Shown here in pieces: positions 1 to 9,382 of a stretch of 64,000 nt of DNA. The translations under genes and the position numbers were made by a program. The notes beneath the pieces are model-generated. The model was not told the DNA's origin and searched no databases. It saw nothing but the letters and a program-made list of their open reading frames with translations. Every line of letters begins with the position of its first letter. Position 1 is the first letter of the stretch. Source of the stretch: an uncultured Tropicimonas sp. GTDB lineage: Bacteria; Pseudomonadota; Alphaproteobacteria; Rhodobacterales; Rhodobacteraceae. Where the stretch lies: contig CANMIP010000001.1 in NCBI GenBank assembly GCA_947497945.1, positions 186,001 through 250,000 on the forward strand, given 5' to 3'.

Positions 1-76
1 CGGTCTGGCGCCTTGACGCCTTGTCCGGCGGAGCGATCTGTCCTAGCGATGGCGCGAACCGCATGGGGGACCAAAG

Positions 77-1630
77 GTGACTTCGACAGATCCAAACACC
101 GAGACATCCGCTCCGCGAGAGAAGATGTATTCCATCGGTTTCTTCGAGAAACCGTCGGCCTGGCTGCCGATCTTCGTGACGACGATCCTCGTCCTCTGGG
201 TCTGGTCCTTCCAGGGCCGGATGATCCATCTCGGTGCGCTCGACCTCTATGACGAATTCTACACGCTGGACCGCATGACCGGCTTTGCCCGCGCCGATGA
301 CTGGTTCAATGTCTACACCTTCAACGAGCTGAATTTCCGCAAGCCACCGCTGCATTACTGGTTCGGCGCCGCCCTGCTCGAACAGGATCTCGAACTGACA
401 TTCGCCGTGCGCGCGCCCTCGATGATCTTCGCCCTGGGCTGCCTGATCGCGACAGGGCTTCTGGCCGCCGCCGTCCTGCCGGGCCAGCCCTGGGCGATCC
501 CGGTCGCTGTCCTGTTCCTCTCGACCTCCCGCCCGTTCTGGATCAACGCCTCGCAGGCGATGCTCGATACCGGCGCCCAGTTCTTCGTGACCATGTCCCT
601 GGCGGCGACGATTTTTGCGCTGAAGCGCCCCCGATGGTGGTACGTCGCGGGCCTCTGCATCGGGCTGGGCGCGCTTCAGAAGGCGCCAATCGCCTTCTCC
701 TTCATCGCGCTCTTCCTGCTCGCCACCGGGCTGACCGCACGCTGGCACACGCATCGATTCGGAACCTTCCTGCGCAACCGGCATTTCCAGATCTCGCTGC
801 TCCTCGCCCTCGCCATCTGGGCCTCCTGGTATGTCGTGCAGGTGGCACAGCACGGGCTCGTCGTCCTGCAGGTGGGGTTCGGCGAGCAGATGTTCGACCG
901 GTTTGCGCCAGCAACCGAACCCGCCCGGACAAAGAGCTTGTCCTACGTGGTCGCCCATTACCTCTCCAATGAGGAGATCCTGCGCATACCGGCCGGCATT
1001 GCGCTGATGGTTTTACCGTTCTGGCTCAAGCGATACGACCTGCTGGCCTTGCCGCTGATGGTGCTTGGATATCTCGTGGCGGTTGGCTTTTCCGGCGGCG
1101 GAGTGTCACCGCGTTATGCGCTCTACATCCTTTCCACGCTCGTCGTCGGGCTGGCGGCCCTGCTGGTCACCCTGCCGGTCAAACCCCGGACCCTGACCGC
1201 GCTCATCGTGCTTCTGGCGCTGGCCATTGGCGGACCGGTGCGCTCTGCCATGGACCTGCGGCTCTTCCCGCGCGATCTCCGGCTGCACCAGATCGAACTC
1301 CTCGAACGTATCGCCGAGGAACAGGATTCCTCGGAACAGCTCGTCTTCTGCAATATCCGGTCGCGCGAACGTATTCCGCCCGGAGCGGTCTCCTATTACG
1401 GCTCGGCCAATCGCCCCTTCTTCATGCGCGAAGGGGTCGACGGTGTTGCGCAGATGGTCGAAAGCGGAGAGCTGGTCGGACCGATGCGCGGGCTGTGCCA
1501 GACCGAGTTCATGAACACGGTCGAGCCCTATATGGCGGGCCTGGAGATCATCGACGTGGGGCCGCATTACACCTACTGGACCGCCGAGTCCGTTCGCCCC
1601 GCCTCGAGCACATCGCCGGGCGGCGACTGA
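77..1630 (+). CDS. GT39/ArnT-like membrane glycosyltransferase
   Basis: This is a 517-residue polytopic membrane protein of the GT39/PMT superfamily. Such enzymes move a sugar from a polyprenyl-phosphate donor onto a lipid or protein on the periplasmic side. About ten hydrophobic segments follow a short cytosolic tail. The first periplasmic loop carries an acidic pair (LYDEFY), the usual catalytic-loop position, and a RKPPLHYW motif typical of ArnT-like proteins follows. The start is GTG, preceded at good distance by GGGGGA at 65-70. The C-terminal 120 residues form a soluble tail. It stands alone upstream of prfB, so the acceptor cannot be inferred from context. A second, diverged GT39 gene lies at 23061. 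Confidence 0.8.
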   Translation: MTSTDPNTETSAPREKMYSIGFFEKPSAWLPIFVTTILVLWVWSFQGRMIHLGALDLYDEFYTLDRMTGFARADDWFNVYTFNELNFRKPPLHYWFGAALLEQDLELTFAVRAPSMIFALGCLIATGLLAAAVLPGQPWAIPVAVLFLSTSRPFWINASQAMLDTGAQFFVTMSLAATIFALKRPRWWYVAGLCIGLGALQKAPIAFSFIALFLLATGLTARWHTHRFGTFLRNRHFQISLLLALAIWASWYVVQVAQHGLVVLQVGFGEQMFDRFAPATEPARTKSLSYVVAHYLSNEEILRIPAGIALMVLPFWLKRYDLLALPLMVLGYLVAVGFSGGGVSPRYALYILSTLVVGLAALLVTLPVKPRTLTALIVLLALAIGGPVRSAMDLRLFPRDLRLHQIELLERIAEEQDSSEQLVFCNIRSRERIPPGAVSYYGSANRPFFMREGVDGVAQMVESGELVGPMRGLCQTEFMNTVEPYMAGLEIIDVGPHYTYWTAESVRPASSTSPGGD

Positions 1631-1751
1631 GCCGGGCCGGGACAGGCCGCACCCTGCGGATCTGGCCGGAAGACCGGGCCGCTTCAAGGACCTGCTCGCT
1701 TGCCGCTGCTGCCGGGGCGCGGTATGAGCATGTCTCACCCAGGAGAACGAC

Positions 1752-2876
1752 ATGCGTGCCGAAGCCCAGAACACCGTTGATGCGATCCGCAAATCCCTGG
1801 CCCTGCTCGGGCGACGGATGGACCTGGAGACGGCGGATTTCCGGCTGGAGGAATTCAACGCCCGTGTCGAGGATCCGGGGCTCTGGGACGATCCGGAAGC
1901 CGCCCAGAAGCTGATGCGAGAGCGCCAGATGCTGGTGGACTCGATCGCCCTCTACAAGGGCATCGCGCAGGAACTCGAAGACAATGTCGAGCTGATCGAA
2001 CTGGGCGAGATGGAAGAGGACGCGGATGTCGTCGCCGAAGCCGAGGCCGCCCTGAAAGCGCTCGAGGTTAGGGCTGCCGAGAAGGAGCTGGAGGCGCTGC
2101 TCGACGGCGAGGCCGACGCCAATGACACCTTCCTCGAGATCAATGCCGGCGCCGGCGGCACCGAGGCCTGCGATTGGGCCGCGATGCTGCAACGTATGTT
2201 TGTCCGCTGGGCCGAAAAGCGCGGCTACAAGGTCGAGCTGCAATCGGAAGAGGCGGGCTCCGAGGCCGGCATCAAGTCCGTCGCCTACAAGATTTCCGGC
2301 CATAACGCCTATGGCTGGCTGAAATCGGAGAGCGGCGTGCATCGCCTGGTGCGGATCTCGCCTTTCGGCAAGGGCACGCGCGAGACCTCCTTTGCCTCCG
2401 TCTGGGTCTATCCTGTGGTCGACGACAATATCGAGATCGAGGTCAACCCGGCCGATATCCGTCTCGACACCTATCGTTCCTCGGGCGCCGGCGGCCAGCA
2501 CGTCAACACGACGGACTCCGCCGTGCGGATCACCCACCTGCCCACCGGGATCGTGGTTACCTCCTCGGAAAAGTCGCAGCACCAGAACCGCGACATCGCC
2601 ATGAAGGCGCTGAAATCGCGGCTCTACCAGATGGAACTCGACAAGCGGAACGAGGCGATCAACGAGGCCCATGCGTCCAAGGGCTCGGCCGGCTGGGGCA
2701 ACCAGATCCGCTCCTACGTTCTGCAGCCTTACCAGATGGTGAAGGACTTGCGGACGAACTACGAGACTTCCGACACCTCCGGCGTGCTGGACGGCGATCT
2801 CGACGCCTTCATGGCCGCGACCCTCGCACAGGACGTCGCCGGCAAGAGCCGCAGCGAGGCGCAGGCCGAGGATTGA
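1752..2876 (+). CDS. prfB: Peptide chain release factor 2 (RF2)
   Basis: The protein has 374 residues. It terminates translation at UGA and UAA codons by triggering peptidyl-tRNA hydrolysis on the ribosome. The RF2-specific tripeptide SPF is at residues 203-205 and the catalytic GGQ at 247-249. Length matches the family. The gene is read in one uninterrupted frame: at the place where many bacteria have an in-frame UGA and a +1 programmed frameshift (about codon 25) there is none, as is common in alphaproteobacteria. The start has a clear AGGAGA ribosome site. The 121-bp gap from the preceding glycosyltransferase gene suggests its own promoter, though I see no distinctive one. Confidence 0.97.
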   Translation: MRAEAQNTVDAIRKSLALLGRRMDLETADFRLEEFNARVEDPGLWDDPEAAQKLMRERQMLVDSIALYKGIAQELEDNVELIELGEMEEDADVVAEAEAALKALEVRAAEKELEALLDGEADANDTFLEINAGAGGTEACDWAAMLQRMFVRWAEKRGYKVELQSEEAGSEAGIKSVAYKISGHNAYGWLKSESGVHRLVRISPFGKGTRETSFASVWVYPVVDDNIEIEVNPADIRLDTYRSSGAGGQHVNTTDSAVRITHLPTGIVVTSSEKSQHQNRDIAMKALKSRLYQMELDKRNEAINEAHASKGSAGWGNQIRSYVLQPYQMVKDLRTNYETSDTSGVLDGDLDAFMAATLAQDVAGKSRSEAQAED

Positions 2877-3319
2877 CGATGCATCGAAGCGGGTGTGGCG
2901 AGGAAATTCGCCCAGCGTATCGATGGCTCAAGCCAATTGAGCTGACTGCCGATTCCTTCGGGCCGCGCCACGTTCTCAATCGCCATGCTTGCGGCATGTG
3001 AGCAAACGACCGCCGCCGGCCATCTGAAACAATACCTCGAGTAAACGTTGGCCCTGCCTGGCCATGCTGCCTCGCTCGTCGCAGATGCCGACCTGTCGCC
3101 CCACAGCCATTCCAACCCGCATCACCGCTGATGACCCATCCGGGCATTGGGCTGGCGAAGCTCAATGCCTGGAGGCACGGGAGCAACACCATCCGCAGTT
3201 CAGCCCTGGCCTGGCTCGCACATCGATACCATTCTCCGGTCAATCGGCGTCAATGGCAGCCGGTACCTCGATCACAAGGATGATTTCTCTGACGGCCCCA
3301 GAATGCGAGGCCTTGGAAA
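2877..3319. other. Gene-free stretch after prfB
   Basis: About 440 bases between prfB and the tRNA-Pro terminator. Short open frames exist on both strands, but none has a credible ribosome site, recognisable protein motif or consistent codon use. I see no tRNA, repeat or strong hairpin here. Confidence 0.5.
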
Positions 3320-3320
3320 T

Positions 3321-3346
3321 AAAAAAAGGGACCCACGGGGTCCCTT
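3321..3346 (-). terminator. Intrinsic terminator of tRNA-Pro
   Basis: On the minus strand a perfect 7-bp stem (GGGACCC / GGGTCCC, arms 3328-3334 and 3338-3344, 3-nt loop) is followed by seven U residues. It lies just downstream of the tRNA-Pro 3' end. The plus-strand side is also T-rich, so weak bidirectional action is possible. Confidence 0.85.
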
Positions 3347-3353
3347 GTTTTAT

Positions 3354-3430
3354 TGGTCGGAGTGAGAGGATTCGAACCTCCGACCCCTGCCTCCCGAAGA
3401 CAGTGCTCTACCAGGCTGAGCTACACTCCG
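3354..3430 (-). tRNA. tRNA-Pro (anticodon CGG)
   Basis: A full 77-nt cloverleaf is readable on the minus strand. The acceptor stem is CGGAGTG / CACTCCG with discriminator A and an encoded CCA. The D arm contains AGCTCAGCCTGGTAGAGC. The anticodon arm is CTGTC-TTCGGGA-GGCAG, giving anticodon CGG, and the T arm contains GGTTCGAATCC. It closely resembles the E. coli proK product. It decodes CCG, a frequent proline codon in a GC-rich genome. A dedicated terminator follows. Confidence 0.96.
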
Positions 3431-3662
3431 ACCGTGAGGCAGGCGCTTACAGGCCCGGACAGGAAATGGCAAGAGGCAGCGCGCCACCTTTTCAATGAAA
3501 CTCCGTGCTTGGCCCCAATGGATCGGACGGACTACGGACACATTTCGTTGATTTCCAAGGCAACGGCCTCCGACACCCGCGCATGGGTCGGGCAAAAGGA
3601 TCCCGTCACGGCAAGGCATTCGCTGAGCCCAAGCCCGCCTTGCCAAGCCCTTCATCTTGCTA

Positions 3663-3678
3663 TTATACGATCGTATAA
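3663..3678. promoter_or_regulatory. Perfect 16-bp palindrome, likely TetR operator
   Basis: TTATACGATCGTATAA is a perfect 16-bp inverted repeat ending 14 bases before the TetR start codon. Its position directly upstream of a TetR-family gene and its transaminase operon makes it the obvious autoregulatory operator. It is AT-rich and could also overlap promoter elements. Confidence 0.75.
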
Positions 3679-3692
3679 CAAAGGGGCGCTTG

Positions 3693-4352
3693 ATGGCCGA
3701 GGATCAGAAAAAGAGGCGCGGCTTCCGGCGCGCTCCGGCAGACCGTCGACGCGTCGAGCTGATGGAGGCCACGCTCCGGATCATCGCATCACGCGGCATC
3801 GAAGCAGCCTCCGTGCGGGCGATTTCTGCGGAAGCCGGCGTGACACCGGGATTGATCCGACACCATTTCGAGTCAAAGGAAGAGTTGATCGGCGCGGCCT
3901 ATGCCCATCACATGGAGGTGCTTCTTCGGGCCTGCGTTGACGTGCTCGAAGAGGTTCGGGACGGTCCGGTCGAGCGCCTGGCCAGCTTCGTGCGGCGCAC
4001 TCTGACACCGCCGGTGACAGGCTCCCAAGAGGTCCAGCTCTGGGCTGCCTTCATTGAAAAGATCGGGCATGACCCGAAGATGCGGCAGGTCCACATGGAC
4101 AGCTATCGCGAGTTTCGCCAGGTGCTCGAAACGTTGATCTCCGCGGCGCTTTTCGAGCTGGGAGAGGCCGCCAGCCCTATCCGGATTGGCCAACTCGCCA
4201 TCGCCGTCAATGCCGTGCTGGACGGGCTGTGGCTGGAAGGTTCCATCCTGCCGGAACAGTTCCCAAACGATGAGCTCGTCCGGATCGGGCTTCAATCGGT
4301 CAGCGGCATCACCGGAGTTCCACTTGTGCAGAAGGACGTCGCAAAACAATGA
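3693..4352 (+). CDS. TetR/BetI-like transcriptional regulator
   Basis: A 219-residue TetR-family repressor. Residues about 10-60 form the helix-turn-helix domain (SVRAISAEAGVTPGLIRHHF). The remainder is the ligand-binding, dimerising domain, of the BetI-like C-terminal type. I choose the ATG at 3693, with AAGGGGC just upstream, over a TTG at 3657 because the latter lies upstream of the palindromic operator and has no ribosome site. The stop overlaps the start of the downstream transaminase gene by four bases. The operon therefore probably encodes its own repressor, responding to arginine or a downstream keto acid (inference). Confidence 0.88.
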   Translation: MAEDQKKRRGFRRAPADRRRVELMEATLRIIASRGIEAASVRAISAEAGVTPGLIRHHFESKEELIGAAYAHHMEVLLRACVDVLEEVRDGPVERLASFVRRTLTPPVTGSQEVQLWAAFIEKIGHDPKMRQVHMDSYREFRQVLETLISAALFELGEAASPIRIGQLAIAVNAVLDGLWLEGSILPEQFPNDELVRIGLQSVSGITGVPLVQKDVAKQ

Positions 4353-5542
4353 GATATGCTCCGATCACCGAACGTCTGACAGGCCTCGGCAGCGCCAAAT
4401 GGGATGTCCACATCCGTGCGAAGGCATTGGGCGCGCAGGGGCGCGACATTATCGAGTTGACGATCGGCGAGCCGGATGTGCCGACTCCCAAGGCCATGGT
4501 CGAGACGGTCGTGGACGCTTTGCGGCAAGGCCGGACGGGCTATTCCAACGGGCGTGGCGAAGCCGGCTTGCTCGACGCATTGGCAGCGCGCTACACCGCG
4601 CGCTGCGGGCGGAAGATCGGAACGGATCAGATCCTCTGCTTCCCCGGCACACAGACGACGCTCTATGCGGTGATGGCCGGCATCGCCTCGACGGGCGACG
4701 AGGTGCTTGTCGGCGACCCGCTCTATTCGACCTATGAAGGTGTGATCGCGTCCACCGGCGCCGTGGCCGTTCCGGTCCCGCTGCGTCCCGAGCGCGGCTT
4801 CCGGATCTCGGCAGAAGATATTGCGGCACGGGTCACGCCCCGAACGCGGGTGATCTTCCTCAATACGCCGCATAACCCGTCCGGAACGGTCCTGACCCGT
4901 CAGGATCTGGTCGAGATCGGCGCGGTTGCGAAAGCCCATGACCTCTGGATCCTGTCTGACGAGGTCTATGAGGAGCTTGTCTTCGACGGTGTCGAATTCG
5001 TCTCGCCGCTGGATATTCCCGAACTGGCCGAGCGGAGCGTAGTCGCAAGCTCGATCTCCAAATCCCATGCTGCGCCGGGCTTTCGGTCTGGCTGGTGCGT
5101 GGGCTCGGCCGAGTTCGCGGAACGGCTGCTGCCGGTCGCGGAGACCATGCTTTTCGGCAACCAGCCATTCATCGCCGACATGACCGCCCGGGCCATCGCC
5201 ACCCCGTCCGAGGTCGCGGCCGGGATGCGGGAGCGGCTGGCGCGGCGGGCGGATCTCCTTGTCGACCGCTTCGCGGAGGTCCCGCAGATCAGGGTGCACC
5301 GCCCCCAGGCGGGGATGTTCGCACTGCTGGATGTCTCCGCGCTCGGCCTCTCCTCGCTGGACTACGCTTTCGAACTGCTGGAGGAGAAGGGTGTTGCCGT
5401 CATGCCCGGCTGTTCCTTCGGAACCGGCCTGCCCGGCTGGGTGCGGCTGGCGCTGACGGTGGAGGATTCCGTTCTCGAACGCGCCTGCGACCGGATCGCG
5501 AGCCACGCGGCAGACCGAGTCAGCAGGGGGCGGGCTGCATGA
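4349..5542 (+). CDS. aruH: Class I aminotransferase, AruH-like arginine:pyruvate transaminase
   Basis: A 397-residue fold-type I PLP enzyme. The N terminus ([10 protein letters not shown], then WDVHIRA) resembles Pseudomonas AruH, which transfers the amino group of L-arginine to pyruvate and makes 2-ketoarginine. The substrate-side [11 protein letters not shown] motif and the PLP lysine K238 in SISKSH are present. It overlaps the TetR gene and the ThDP decarboxylase gene by four bases each (ATGA), so the three are one transcript. The pairing with an AruI-like decarboxylase is the strongest argument for the arginine transaminase pathway. An aspartate- or other-amino-acid specificity is the main alternative. 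Confidence 0.82.
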   Translation: MRYAPITERLTGLGSAKWDVHIRAKALGAQGRDIIELTIGEPDVPTPKAMVETVVDALRQGRTGYSNGRGEAGLLDALAARYTARCGRKIGTDQILCFPGTQTTLYAVMAGIASTGDEVLVGDPLYSTYEGVIASTGAVAVPVPLRPERGFRISAEDIAARVTPRTRVIFLNTPHNPSGTVLTRQDLVEIGAVAKAHDLWILSDEVYEELVFDGVEFVSPLDIPELAERSVVASSISKSHAAPGFRSGWCVGSAEFAERLLPVAETMLFGNQPFIADMTARAIATPSEVAAGMRERLARRADLLVDRFAEVPQIRVHRPQAGMFALLDVSALGLSSLDYAFELLEEKGVAVMPGCSFGTGLPGWVRLALTVEDSVLERACDRIASHAADRVSRGRAA

Positions 5543-7134
5543 CGACGGTCGGGGAGGCACTTGTCCTCAATCTCAGGGCGCGCGGGGTTGATACCGTTTT
5601 CGGCATTCCCGGCGTGCATACGATCGAGCTCTATCGCGGGCTCGCCGCCTCCGGGATCCGGCATGTCACGCCGCGGCATGAACAGGGCGCGGGTTTCATG
5701 GCCGACGGCTATGCGCGGGCGACCGGCAAGCCGGGTGTGGCCTTCGTCATTACCGGTCCCGGCCTGACCAACATGCTGACGCCCATGGCGCAGGCCCGGG
5801 CCGATTCCATTCCGATGCTGGTGATTTCCGGCGTCAATCGACGGGACACTCTCGGCAAGGGGCTGGGCATGTTGCACGAATTGCCGGACCAGCTTGCGCT
5901 CGCCCGGACAGTAGCGCTGCGCTCCGAAACCGTCGAAACCCTCGCTCAGCTCGGGCCGGCCCTGGATCGCGCCTTCGCGGCATTGAACTCAGGACGCCCG
6001 GGCCCGGTCCATATCGAGGTTCCAACCGACGTTATGCCGCTGGACTGTCCCCACACATCGCCCGCTGTGCCGGAGCTGGCGTCGGACCTCCCGGATCTCG
6101 CGGCAGCGGCCTCCCTGCTTGCCGCCGCGGCGCGCCCGGTGATCCTGGCCGGCGGCGGGGCGAAGCGGATGGACACCGCGATGACGCAGCTGGCCGAACG
6201 GCTCGGCGCACCCGTCGTGCAGACAACCAATGCGCGCGGGCTGATGCATGGCCATCCGCTGGCGGTTCCGGCGAGCCCCAGCCTCGCTGCCGTGCGTCGC
6301 CTGATCGAAGGCGCCGATCTCGTCCTTGCACTCGGCACCGAGCTTGGGCCGACCGATTACGACATGTACGCGCTTGGCGGCCTTCCCGATTTTCCGCCGA
6401 TGATCCGCATTGACTGCTGCGCGGAGCAACTGGCGCGCCACCGGGCTGAACACGCGCTCGAAGGGCGGGTCGAGACGCTCCTTCCGGCACTCCTCGCCGC
6501 CCTTCCCGAAGGCAGCCCTTGTGCATTCGGCGCGACGCGGGCTGCCGCGACACGCAAGGCCGCCTTTGCATCGCTCGGTGAGCTTGCCGCCTCTTATCCC
6601 GACCTGATCACCATGCTGGAAGGGCTGCGTGATCGCCTGCCTGGCGCTCTCATCGCCGGCGATTCCACCCAGATGATCTATGCCGCCAATCTCGCCTATG
6701 ATCACGACCGCCCCGGCGGATGGTTCAACGGCTCGACCGGCTTCGGCGCGCTCGGCTATGCCATCCCGGCCGCCATTGGCGCCGCCATCGGGGCGCCCGG
6801 GGCTCCTGTCATTGCGCTGGCCGGCGATGGCGGTGCCCAGTTCACCCAGCCGGAACTGATGGTCGCGGTGGAGGAACGGCTTCCCATCCTGTTCGTCATC
6901 TGGAACAATTCCGCCTTCCTGGAGATCGGCAACGCCATGCGGGATGTCGGCATCAAGGTGATCGGCTGCGACCCTGTTGCGCCCGACTTCCGGCACATCG
7001 CCGCCGCCTGTTCCATGCCACATGCCAGTGCTGTCCCGGCTCCCGAGGCGATCGCCGCCGCGCTGGACGGGCTGCTGCCCCTCGACGGGCCAGCGCTCCT
7101 CGAAATCGACGCGAGACAAGGCGGGCCAGCCTAG
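5539..7134 (+). CDS. aruI: ThDP-dependent decarboxylase, AruI-like (2-ketoarginine decarboxylase)
   Basis: A 531-residue thiamine-diphosphate enzyme of the acetolactate-synthase fold. The catalytic glutamate is E48 in the [13 protein letters not shown] block. A central domain follows, then a C-terminal ThDP-binding domain with the GDG...NN motif (AGDGGAQF to WNNSAF). In P. aeruginosa AruI decarboxylates 5-guanidino-2-oxopentanoate to 4-guanidinobutyraldehyde. The start codon overlaps the upstream transaminase stop (ATGA). No regulatory acetolactate synthase subunit is nearby, which argues against a branched-chain role. The later steps (guanidinobutyraldehyde dehydrogenase, guanidinobutyrase) are not in this window. 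Confidence 0.8.
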   Translation: MTTVGEALVLNLRARGVDTVFGIPGVHTIELYRGLAASGIRHVTPRHEQGAGFMADGYARATGKPGVAFVITGPGLTNMLTPMAQARADSIPMLVISGVNRRDTLGKGLGMLHELPDQLALARTVALRSETVETLAQLGPALDRAFAALNSGRPGPVHIEVPTDVMPLDCPHTSPAVPELASDLPDLAAAASLLAAAARPVILAGGGAKRMDTAMTQLAERLGAPVVQTTNARGLMHGHPLAVPASPSLAAVRRLIEGADLVLALGTELGPTDYDMYALGGLPDFPPMIRIDCCAEQLARHRAEHALEGRVETLLPALLAALPEGSPCAFGATRAAATRKAAFASLGELAASYPDLITMLEGLRDRLPGALIAGDSTQMIYAANLAYDHDRPGGWFNGSTGFGALGYAIPAAIGAAIGAPGAPVIALAGDGGAQFTQPELMVAVEERLPILFVIWNNSAFLEIGNAMRDVGIKVIGCDPVAPDFRHIAAACSMPHASAVPAPEAIAAALDGLLPLDGPALLEIDARQGGPA

Positions 7135-7166
7135 ACGCAGCTCTAGAGAGGCCGATCCCCGCTTGC

Positions 7167-7907
7167 TCAGGACGCCGTGCGCCGGCGCGCACCCGCTTCG
7201 AGTGGCTCCCGTGCAAGCGCGCGTTCCACCCGTTCCGCCCAGCCGGAATAGATCGCCGCGCCAGGGTGGAAGCCGTCCTCTGCCATGTGGCGCGCGTCCA
7301 GGTGGTCCATCTCCAGCGGCAGGAAACGTGCTTCGGGCTGCTCTTGCACGATGTCCTTGAGCGCGGCGTCGAATCGCTGCGCGCGCTGGCCGAGAAGGTG
7401 CCGAAGTGGCTCCGGCAGAAGGGGAAAGCGGTCCACCGGCGGGAATGCGGAGTGATAGATGCGGCGCACGCCATTGCGCTCGGCCAGGATCCGCAGGATC
7501 TCGCGCGTGTTCCGCGCCCAGAGCGCCTGCGGCACGCCATTCTTCACATCATTGACCCCCAGCGCGATCACCGCGAGATCGAACTGGCCGAGGTCCTCTG
7601 CCCTGAGCCGCCGCAGCGCCCAGCTTGTGGTCGCCCCGGACACAGCCACGAGCCGCCAATCCACACGGCACCGCTCGGAGAGCCGGACCACGAGTTGTCC
7701 CGTCAACGCTTCGCTCTGATGCGCCACGCCGACGCCCGCCGCAGTGGAATCTCCCAGAACGATCAGTCGAAGATCCGCCCCGGCACCCGTCTCGGCTCCG
7801 GCCGCGCCATGCCGCGGGCCTTCGGGTTCCGGCATCCGTATCGCCGTCCGCATCACATGCAGCGCCTGGGCGAAGGCCTGCGGATATTGCAGCGCTCGTC
7901 TCGGCAT
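7167..7907 (-). CDS. SGNH/GDSL-type hydrolase
   Basis: A 246-residue SGNH-fold esterase or lipase-like protein. Block I is LGDSTAAG with nucleophile S54, block III is LGVNDVKNG, and block V is DGFHPG with D211 and H214. No clear signal peptide precedes block I, so a cytoplasmic location is likely. The ATG at 7907 has a GGAGGGTGGG ribosome site right before it. A longer frame back to 7952 exists but has no such site. It converges on the aruI-like gene with a 32-bp gap. The substrate is unknown. Confidence 0.8.
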   Translation of the reverse strand: MPRRALQYPQAFAQALHVMRTAIRMPEPEGPRHGAAGAETGAGADLRLIVLGDSTAAGVGVAHQSEALTGQLVVRLSERCRVDWRLVAVSGATTSWALRRLRAEDLGQFDLAVIALGVNDVKNGVPQALWARNTREILRILAERNGVRRIYHSAFPPVDRFPLLPEPLRHLLGQRAQRFDAALKDIVQEQPEARFLPLEMDHLDARHMAEDGFHPGAAIYSGWAERVERALAREPLEAGARRRTAS

Positions 7908-8096
7908 CCCACCCTCCAGTCTCTTTCGCCTCGACCGCGTTTCCGAGTCCATATCCTAGTGCGCTCGCCCGCTGCCCCAAGTCGAAAAGCAGGTGTCGAG
8001 CGATGCGCGGGGCCTGCGGTCCGAAACTGGCGGAATCTCGCCCGATTCAAAGCGCCTGATGCGCTCTGTCGCGGCCAACGGGGGCTCAAGTCCAGC

Positions 8097-8133
8097 TTGT
8101 ATGCTAGTCAACATTTTGGCGCGGTGCTAAGAG
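8097..8133 (+). promoter_or_regulatory. Candidate promoter/operator of uxuA-uxuB
   Basis: The segment ATGCTAGTCAACATTTT (8101-8117) nearly repeats the sequence before the second uxuA (53041-53060); both share CT(A/T)GTCAACA. It can be read as a -35 (TAGTCA, 8105-8110), 17-bp spacer and weak -10 (TAAGAG). The shared core overlapping the -35 fits repression by the GntR protein encoded at 52290. Confidence 0.5.
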
Positions 8134-8173
8134 AAGCCGAGCGGCGCCCCCGCGCCTGCAACCGGAGGATGCG

Positions 8174-9382
8174 ATGCGACAGACCTGGAGATGGTTCGGC
8201 CCGAAAGACCTTGTTTCGATTGATGACGTACGACAGGCCGGCGCCGAGGGAATCGTCTCGGCGTTGCACCACGTGCCGACAGGCGCGCTCTGGACGCCGG
8301 ACGAGATCGAGGCCCGCAAGCGCGAGATCGCCACGATGTCCGATGGAAGCGCCTCGACACTGACCTGGGATGTCGTCGAAAGCCTTCCCGTCTCCGAGGA
8401 CATCAAGAAGCAGAAGGGTGACTGGCGCGCCCATATCGAGACCTACAAGGAGAGCCTGGGCAACCTCGCCGCCGCCGGCATCAAGGTCATCTGCTACAAT
8501 TTCATGCCGGTGCTGGACTGGACCCGGACCGATCTTGCGCATCGCCTGCCCAATGGCGCGACCTGCATGCGCTTCGACCTCGTCGATTTCATTGCCTTCG
8601 ATCTCTTCATCCTCGAACGCCCCGGCGCCGCCGAGGATTACGAGGCAGCCATGCGCGAGGAGGCGACGGCCCGCTTCGCGGCAATGGACGATGCGCAGAA
8701 GGCCGCGCTCGGGAACAACGTGGTCTGCGGGCTGCCGGGGGCGGCCGAGAATTTCACCATGGAAGATGTCCGCCAGCACCTGGCCGAATACGCCTCCATG
8801 ACGCCCGACCAGCTGCGCGCCAACATGTCCGCCTTCCTCGAGGAAGTTGCTCCGGTGGCGCAGGAATTCGGGCTACGGCTCTGCTGCCACCCCGACGACC
8901 CGCCGATGCCGTTGCTTGGGCTGCCGCGAATCATGTCGACCGAGGCGGATTACCGCTGGCTGGTCGAGGCGGTCGACCTGCCGACGAATGGCGTCACGCT
9001 TTGCTCCGGCTCGCTCGGCGCACGGCCTGACAACGATCTGCCCGGCATGATGGAACGGCTCGGCGACCGGGTCCATTTCCTGCACCTGCGCAATGTGAAA
9101 CGGGAGACGGACGCGCTGTTCGGCTCCTTCCACGAGGCCGGGCACCTTGGGGGCGACACGGATATGGTCGCCCTCGTCCAGGCCGCGCTCAGGGAAGAAG
9201 CCCGCCGCCGCGCTGCGGGCCGCGCCGACTGGTCGATCCCGTTCCGCCCCGATCACGGACAAGACATCCTGGACGACCAGACCCGCCGGACACAGCCCGG
9301 ATACCCGTCCATCGGTCGCCTCAAGGGGCTGGCCGAACTGCGCGGCATCATCGCCGCCACACGACACGAGGAGATCGCATGA
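8174..9382 (+). CDS. uxuA: D-mannonate dehydratase
   Basis: A 402-residue UxuA-family enzyme. It converts D-mannonate to 2-keto-3-deoxy-D-gluconate in hexuronate catabolism in the cytoplasm. The family start MRQTWRWFGP is intact, as are the metal and substrate blocks HHVPTGALW, CCHPDDPP, CSGSLGARPDND and FRPDHGQDI. The ribosome site GGAGG precedes the ATG. The stop overlaps the uxuB start by four bases. A second, clearly homologous copy lies at 53127; the two differ at many positions across their length, so this is an old duplication or separate acquisition, not a recent repeat. Confidence 0.95.
   Translation: MRQTWRWFGPKDLVSIDDVRQAGAEGIVSALHHVPTGALWTPDEIEARKREIATMSDGSASTLTWDVVESLPVSEDIKKQKGDWRAHIETYKESLGNLAAAGIKVICYNFMPVLDWTRTDLAHRLPNGATCMRFDLVDFIAFDLFILERPGAAEDYEAAMREEATARFAAMDDAQKAALGNNVVCGLPGAAENFTMEDVRQHLAEYASMTPDQLRANMSAFLEEVAPVAQEFGLRLCCHPDDPPMPLLGLPRIMSTEADYRWLVEAVDLPTNGVTLCSGSLGARPDNDLPGMMERLGDRVHFLHLRNVKRETDALFGSFHEAGHLGGDTDMVALVQAALREEARRRAAGRADWSIPFRPDHGQDILDDQTRRTQPGYPSIGRLKGLAELRGIIAATRHEEIA

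Noticed and set aside
1106-2672. Long minus-strand open frames opposite the GT39 and prfB genes
   Set aside because: They lie antisense to genes with clear families, lack ribosome sites, and their translations are low-complexity and rich in arginine, as expected from mirrored GC-rich codons.
2877-3319. Small open frames after prfB
   Set aside because: No ribosome sites, no motifs and inconsistent codon use on either strand.
3657-3692. TTG start for the TetR gene, 12 codons upstream
   Set aside because: It would place the coding start upstream of the perfect palindrome and has no ribosome site. The ATG at 3693 has one.
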